Source of the DNA: Plectrocnemia conspersa
Taxonomy: Eukaryota; Arthropoda; Insecta; Trichoptera; Polycentropodidae
DNA: 64,000 nt
Direction of reading: 5' to 3'
Assembly: GCA_009617715.1 (NCBI GenBank)
Contig: VTFK01000155.1
Location: 1,240,001 to 1,304,000, forward strand
Below the pieces are notes generated by a model. That model was not told where the DNA came from and made no database searches. It was given only the letters and a program-made list of their open reading frames with translations. Numbering within the stretch: position 1 is the stretch's first letter; the number at the start of each line of letters is the position of its first letter. Positions 59,021 to 64,000 of the stretch are shown in pieces. The position numbers were made by a program, and so were the translations under genes.

Positions 59021-59982
59021 ACGACTTTTTATTAATTCGAATAATTGAGCAAATAATCATATAAAATTTGAAAATATTTGTGTACCTGAGAAACACATGA
59101 AATTCTCTCAATATACTTGAGCGACTAGTGCCGCTCTAAAACCCATGATTCTTTATGCTCCATTATTATTTTTTTCGCTCCTTCTGAACAAAAAAAAAAA
59201 CGCTTTCGAAAAACATTTGTAAATAGAATTGTTGTGACGGTATTTACTATGACCGAATTCGCAGAATTCGTTCGTTGAAAGAAACAAATTGTTGAAAAGA
59301 CCCACACTTTATTATTGTTTAACGCTTATCTCAAAAATAGGTGTGCGTCACAAATTTTTGTGAAGGTATAAATTATTTGTATTTGTTGTTTTAAGACGCT
59401 AAGACTTTATTCAGTTCAATATTTCAATCGCAGGTAATTTATTTCCAGTTATTTAATTTATATGCAAATTCGCACAAAACAAACGCCGATACAGAACCGA
59501 TCTTTATTTATGTATATCAAATTTGTTCTAAACATGATTTGTTATTGTATATAGAATAAATTCGATAAAATTATAATATCTAAAAATACGATAAAATTAT
59601 ATAACTAAAATTATATATCTAATATATATATTTAAATGAAACGACACCGATCTATATATATGTACATCGAATTTGTTCCAAAAATTATATACAACAGATA
59701 GTAATTAAACTTAAATTCGAATAAAATTATGTATTTATTCTGATTTTTTTCTCACAAACTTTATTTAATTGAAAAATAAATGTTTTGTTTTTATATCCTG
59801 AAATGAAATGATAATTGAAACAGTCGTTTTACCGAGATATAATATGACTTTGTAGATTTAGCCATTAGCGAAAGCGCACTTTCGGTAAAACCTACAATTG
59901 GAATATATTATTATCATCTTTCCTCTAATTTTGTTACTGTATAAGTACATGATGAATTTTAATATTTAATAATTTTGAGACA

Positions 59983-60346
59983 CAGGGACGTCATTTGAGG
60001 GGTGCATTTTGAGCCCTAAATTTTCCATAAACATGTGCATCATTTATTAAAATAATGAGACCCTTCTAAAAAATCGTATTTTAGTTTAAATAAATTTCAC
60101 TGTGTCACATTATTTTATGTATGCTACATACACTGAAAATATAAAAATTTAATTAAAAAATTTAAAATCGTTATTTTACTGAAAAACTTTTCGTCTGCAG
60201 TGCATTTTTTAAATGTAGCAACATTAAGGATATACAACCAAAGCAATAAAAAAACATAAAGAGGGGCTGTAATTTTATATATATATATATTTACAAGCCA
60301 GCTAATTTTTGCTCCACCCTGGAAAAAATTTGAAGTGACGTCCCTG
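59983..60346. mobile_element. Possible small non-autonomous hAT element
   Basis: Ends cagggacgtcattt and, inverted, cagggacgtcactt (13 of 14 identical), with CAGGG termini as in hAT elements. Length 364 bp, AT-rich interior with no transposase. The 8-bp flanks (ttgagaca, atcaaaaa) do not match, so a target duplication is lost or the call is wrong. Confidence 0.5.
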
Positions 60347-60724
60347 ATCAAAAATTATGTCAAATAATAAATTAAGCATTTTCGTTTTGCCACCCTCAAA
60401 GTAATACGCACAGCATTGTGCTATATATATTTTATAAAATGCAAATAGCTTAACGATAATGAAGGTAATTAATGAATAATTAAAATATTTATTAATAATC
60501 AATAATTATTTTACAAGTAAATAATTGATTTTATGCGCTAATTGGTTAAATAAATTACTGTCGGTAAAAACCATTTTTCATTTAATATTTAAATAGGTAA
60601 AAACTACGAATAATTGAGTACCCTATCAACTAACCGGGTATTTGAAATGCTGTACCATCTCAATTTTATTTCCGTCTAATAATCAGCTTACTCACAAGAA
60701 GCTTGTTTATAACCATACATTTTG

Positions 60725-61140
60725 TTTTATCGATGTTTATTTGTACGCCCTTTTTTAAACATTCTCTACTTACACTATCCAAGGATCTTAAACGTAGTCA
60801 ACAGTCTCAGCAAATATTTACACATCATCAGCATAAGCAATATTATTAATTGTCTTCTTGCCGATTTTTATTTATTTTTGTACCTGGAGTGCTTCTTTGA
60901 ATATGGTTTCGAAGTATAAATTGAAAAGAGTAGGAGAAAGAACATTTCCCTGTCTGGCACCCCTCTATATTGGAATATTTTAGGTTTGATCTCTTTCAAC
61001 GCTTATTACTGCCAATTGATTCCAATACATATTTTGTGAAGTCTTTAATCTCATAGAATTTATGCCCTTTATAAGATGATCATGTTTTACGTGATCGAAT
61101 ATTTTCTTAAAATCCAGGAATCAAATATAAACAGGTTTAC
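60725..61140 (-). mobile_element. Non-LTR retrotransposon fragment (reverse transcriptase core)
   Basis: The minus strand gives, in order, FLDFKKIFDHVKHDHLI (first catalytic Asp present, about 61120-61070), QGNVLSPTLFNLYFETIFKE (about 60945-60885) and NIAYADDV (YADD codons at 60824-60835, the second and third catalytic Asp), followed by a stop. All core motifs are recognisable, but stops and frame changes interrupt the ORF. Confidence 0.85.
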
Positions 61141-61369
61141 GAACTTAGAAAAACCGTTTAAAAATAAAAATAATTTCTTTTCTCGTTTTAAATATTTCTA
61201 CTTTTGAAGAATAATTTTAAAAGGCATTTGTTTTTTAACTGGTGAAAGAATCTAGATTTTGCATATATTTAATAATTAACATAAAATTTGTTTGTACTTT
61301 GTTTAACTTAGAACGTCAAAATACGAAAATATTTTGTGCTCTTCTCATATTTATATCCGAATTGTGAGA

Positions 61370-62650
61370 CAATTGTCAATAACAGCTGTTGCTAATTTAC
61401 CAAAACAATGTATATAAAAAAACATTTAGGATTATCAAAAAATAAAAATAATTCGTTTTGAATTTTGCCGGTTCCCGCATTTTTTGTTATCGGAGCGGGT
61501 TCTTAAATAACCAAAGAAAAGATAATATCATTCAAAAACTTTCGATCTTCCGAGAAAGTATGCATATTTTCAAACATCTGGCTCGAACACGTTCGGAAAG
61601 ATTTTATATCTGAGTGACTTTTTTTATTACTCAAACAAAAATAAGGCGAGTTCAAGTGTTAAAAATTTGCAAACAATTTCTTATCATTCCCAGACCACTA
61701 TTAAAACTTTCCAATAAGTATGCATATTAGGCATAAACCTGTCTTTATGCAGCGTTATAAAAGAGCAGTGATTGTAAAGCTTTTATATACTTTTATATAA
61801 TAAAAAATGCCTCATAAATTTTCTCGAGAAATGAGAATTCTCGATTTGACATTTTTCTCAAGAAATTCTCGAGAAGAAACACTGTACAAGCAATATGAGT
61901 GACTGGCAGTGACTGCAGCGATTGACTCGCAAGCACCCAAACATTTACAAAAAATCATTGGTCTATTTAAGACGTCTGTTATTTCAGTTATTTCAATATG
62001 ACAGGTGTGAACGCGAGATTGCCATTATTGTTTGCAATACATTTGAAAAAAGCTAATTTACAGCTAAGGCATTCTAGTTTATCTATATTTTTAATTTCTC
62101 TAGAAATTTTGCTGTATAAAAAAATATATGAAGTATGTAATATGAAGTATGTAATTTTAATCATACAGTTTACTATTGTATATATATTTATATTATCGAT
62201 GAATAGAGAACTGGATGATCACTGAAGAGAACAAACTTCAATAGAATGATGATTTGATATAATAGATGCGAATAGTCGAAGGACGAAAAACAATGATCTA
62301 CTTCGATTGATTACAGAGTATTTATTCCCGAATCGTAGAGAAAATTGGTTGTAACAGCTGTTGCTTTAATTTTTCATAATTCAAATTTTATGGCTTAGCT
62401 CTGAGAAAAGCCCCCGTACATTATTATAAGATGGCGATCTCCCGCGGAGCGGTTTCTTTTTACCTAAATATTAATATAGTTCTTTGATTGTCAAAGCAAA
62501 GATGAGGTCGATTAGAGAAGTTGAGAAAATCGTAAAAAATGTTTGCCATTCAAATACTTCTGACCTCTATTAAAAGTTTCTGGAAAAGCATGCATATTTT
62601 GAAACATCTAGCACAGACCCACTTTTTCTTATGCAGCGGTATAAAAAATA
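61370..62650 (+). repeat. Diverged direct duplication, offset about 1.0 kb
   Basis: Ordered blocks recur: taacagctgttgct (61383 and 62354), a cggagcgg block (61490 and 62444) and gcatattttcaaacatctgg or gcatattttgaaacatctag (61563 and 62592). A shorter cousin is at about 61690-61765 (actattaaaactttccaata, atgcagcgttataaaa). The offsets are about 0.97-1.03 kb. It looks like two copies of one unnamed element. Confidence 0.5.
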
Positions 62651-62849
62651 AAAAACCTCAAAAAAATATTCGTACAAATTTAATTTTTAACAAAAAAAGG
62701 CTCTATGAAAATTCTGATTGGACACTTTCCTTGAGAATAAACAGTAGTCATATCTTGCATAGCATCGCTTCACATTAATCAGACATAATGCTAAAGTTCC
62801 TAAATTAAATTCATCGGAAATGACCATGAACTTACGTACTCCCCGATAG

Positions 62850-63270
62850 TTTACTTAATGCTTCGCATGCGTGAGCTTTCATGCGTGCCTGTGTATGTGT
62901 CCATGTTTGTGTGCACGTAGCATTCACAAAGGCTTTTATTTTCATTTTACCCGCTAAGGTTTGATCCGATTAGTCCCTTCGTTCTCCATTTTTGTCGGTG
63001 TCCCCCGAGGACGCGACCTTCGGCACGCGAACTCTCCTCTTCTCGTCGCATACGTTTTGTCTGAATATACACAAAAAAAATTGTGGCGCCGCAACACGAC
63101 CGACTACGTAATTATTCACAATGTGTTGAAAGTAAATCGGTGAAAAAGTAGTTAATTTCAATTAAATCGCGATTAATTAATTAATTTTGACGGCGACCTT
63201 GGCGAGGCGAGCGAGGACAGGGGCGGACTAGGAAGGCGTGACATTGGAGAAATCCCGATGGGTCTGGTCA
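62850..63270. promoter_or_regulatory. High-complexity intronic block, possible enhancer
   Basis: GC-richer stretch (cgaggacgcgaccttcggca, ttgtggcgccgcaacacgac, ggcgaggcgagcgaggacag) in the intron after exon 6. Short open frames on both strands are unrecognised and do not continue the cyclase. Its last part, a run of gcgag words, may be repeat-derived. Confidence 0.2.
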
Positions 63271-64000
63271 ATCATTTCTAGGAAACTTTGTGTGTAGCGT
63301 ATAAATTATTGATACTTTTGAATCCCTTCAGTTTGTAACAAACTTGTAAGAAACTATTGGGAAAAGTTTGAGGAGTTGCAAATATAATAATAAAGCGGCT
63401 TTCATCTTATGCTACATATTATACCATATAGTGTACTTATAACAAAGTACTATTATTGTTATTATTACCGGAAAATAATATTTAAAAAAAATGAGTTTAT
63501 AAGTTGCTTCTTAGCTCAAAATATTGTCTTAAAACTTTATCCTTGATACATGATAGTGGTTACACAAAATAAATGTGCTTTATATGTGTTTGGGTTAGCA
63601 CTGACACAAACAAATTAGTTAATAAACCTTTGGTTAAGAGAAGAAGATTTATCATGTCACATTACATATTAAACTTGACCTAAAGAAACATTTCGTAAAA
63701 GACTTTTATCAAAGATTTTTACTGGTCTTTAGGTTGAAGAACTTATGCATTTGATAAACTGTATTGATTTCTGTGTCTGATCTTCACAATTTTGTTATAA
63801 ATAACTTTATTGGAACACATAAACTAGTTTATAACATTTTATTGCACTCTTGGCTGCAACATGAATAATCAGGTTCATTACATCCAGAGTTTTAATGATT
63901 AAACTGAGATATAAGGATCAGGATTAGACTTTGATAATTAACGTTTTATTTTCAGCGGGACTATCCTATAAAATCTCACCCAGAATGAGTTTAGTTAAAA

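Larger units (their letters stand above)
58235..64000 (+). other. Cyclase intron after exon 6, running off the window
   Basis: Begins with donor GTATGT. It contains two minus-strand retrotransposon pieces (58775-59020, 60725-61140), a possible small hAT element (59983-60346), a diverged direct duplication (61370-61760 against 62330-62650) and a high-complexity block (62850-63270). I found no exon continuing the membrane domain. The acceptor-like ttttattttcag at 63955 opens a phase-0 frame that stops at 63986, so the intron is assumed to continue past 64000. Confidence 0.65.

Noticed and set aside
61810..61890. Heat-shock element cluster (ttctcgagaa words)
   Set aside because: The GAA/TTC triplets are not spaced in the alternating 5-bp pattern, and there is no promoter context in this intron.
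63956..63988. Acceptor-like ttttattttcag at 63955 as the next cyclase exon
   Set aside because: The phase required after exon 6 is 0, and that frame reaches TGA at 63986 after ten codons with no hydrophobic membrane sequence.

Overview
The window looks like insect nuclear DNA. It is very AT-rich and intron-dominated, with GT-AG spliced exons and a heavy load of decayed animal transposons (mariner, non-LTR retrotransposons, a tRNA-derived SINE, hAT-like ends, foldback elements). I cannot fix the order. Frequent tacata/catatg microsatellite-like tracts fit Diptera but do not prove it. I see no bacterial, phage, organellar or CRISPR content.

The one gene I can support well is the 5' part of a plus-strand adenylyl cyclase of the Ca2+/calmodulin-type AC8 group, the likely counterpart of Drosophila Ac78C and vertebrate ADCY8. 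Six exons (39547-39642, 48473-48606, 51737-51928, 53427-53526, 56522-56595, 58142-58234) join in one continuous frame of 224 codons. They start at ATG 39564 and end where the first transmembrane segment begins. The membrane domains and both catalytic domains must lie beyond 64000. The first coding exon begins after a splice acceptor, so at least one untranslated exon lies upstream; I could not place it.

Layout: 1-39546 is non-coding upstream or 5' intron sequence holding a cluster of SINEs, a long-inverted-repeat element (about 4922-5818), a dead mariner (7186-8054), several unnamed dispersed repeats, a three-unit tandem repeat (25014-25395), a foldback element (30827-31005), hAT-like ends and one weak candidate secreted-peptide exon (3769-3936). 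39547-58234 carries the cyclase exons, with introns of about 8.8, 3.1, 1.5, 3.0 and 1.5 kb. 58235-64000 is a further intron with non-LTR retrotransposon pieces, a possible small hAT element (59983-60346) and a diverged kilobase-scale direct duplication.

There is no gene cluster or novel system that I can defend. The most interesting points are a start-stop upstream ORF (AUGUAA) just before the cyclase start; a weak donor on exon 2, whose skipping would create an early stop; three near-perfect 20-26 bp hairpins scattered in non-coding DNA; a 44-nt palindrome-bounded element present twice in opposite orientations; and several dispersed repeat families recognisable only by comparing distant parts of the window.
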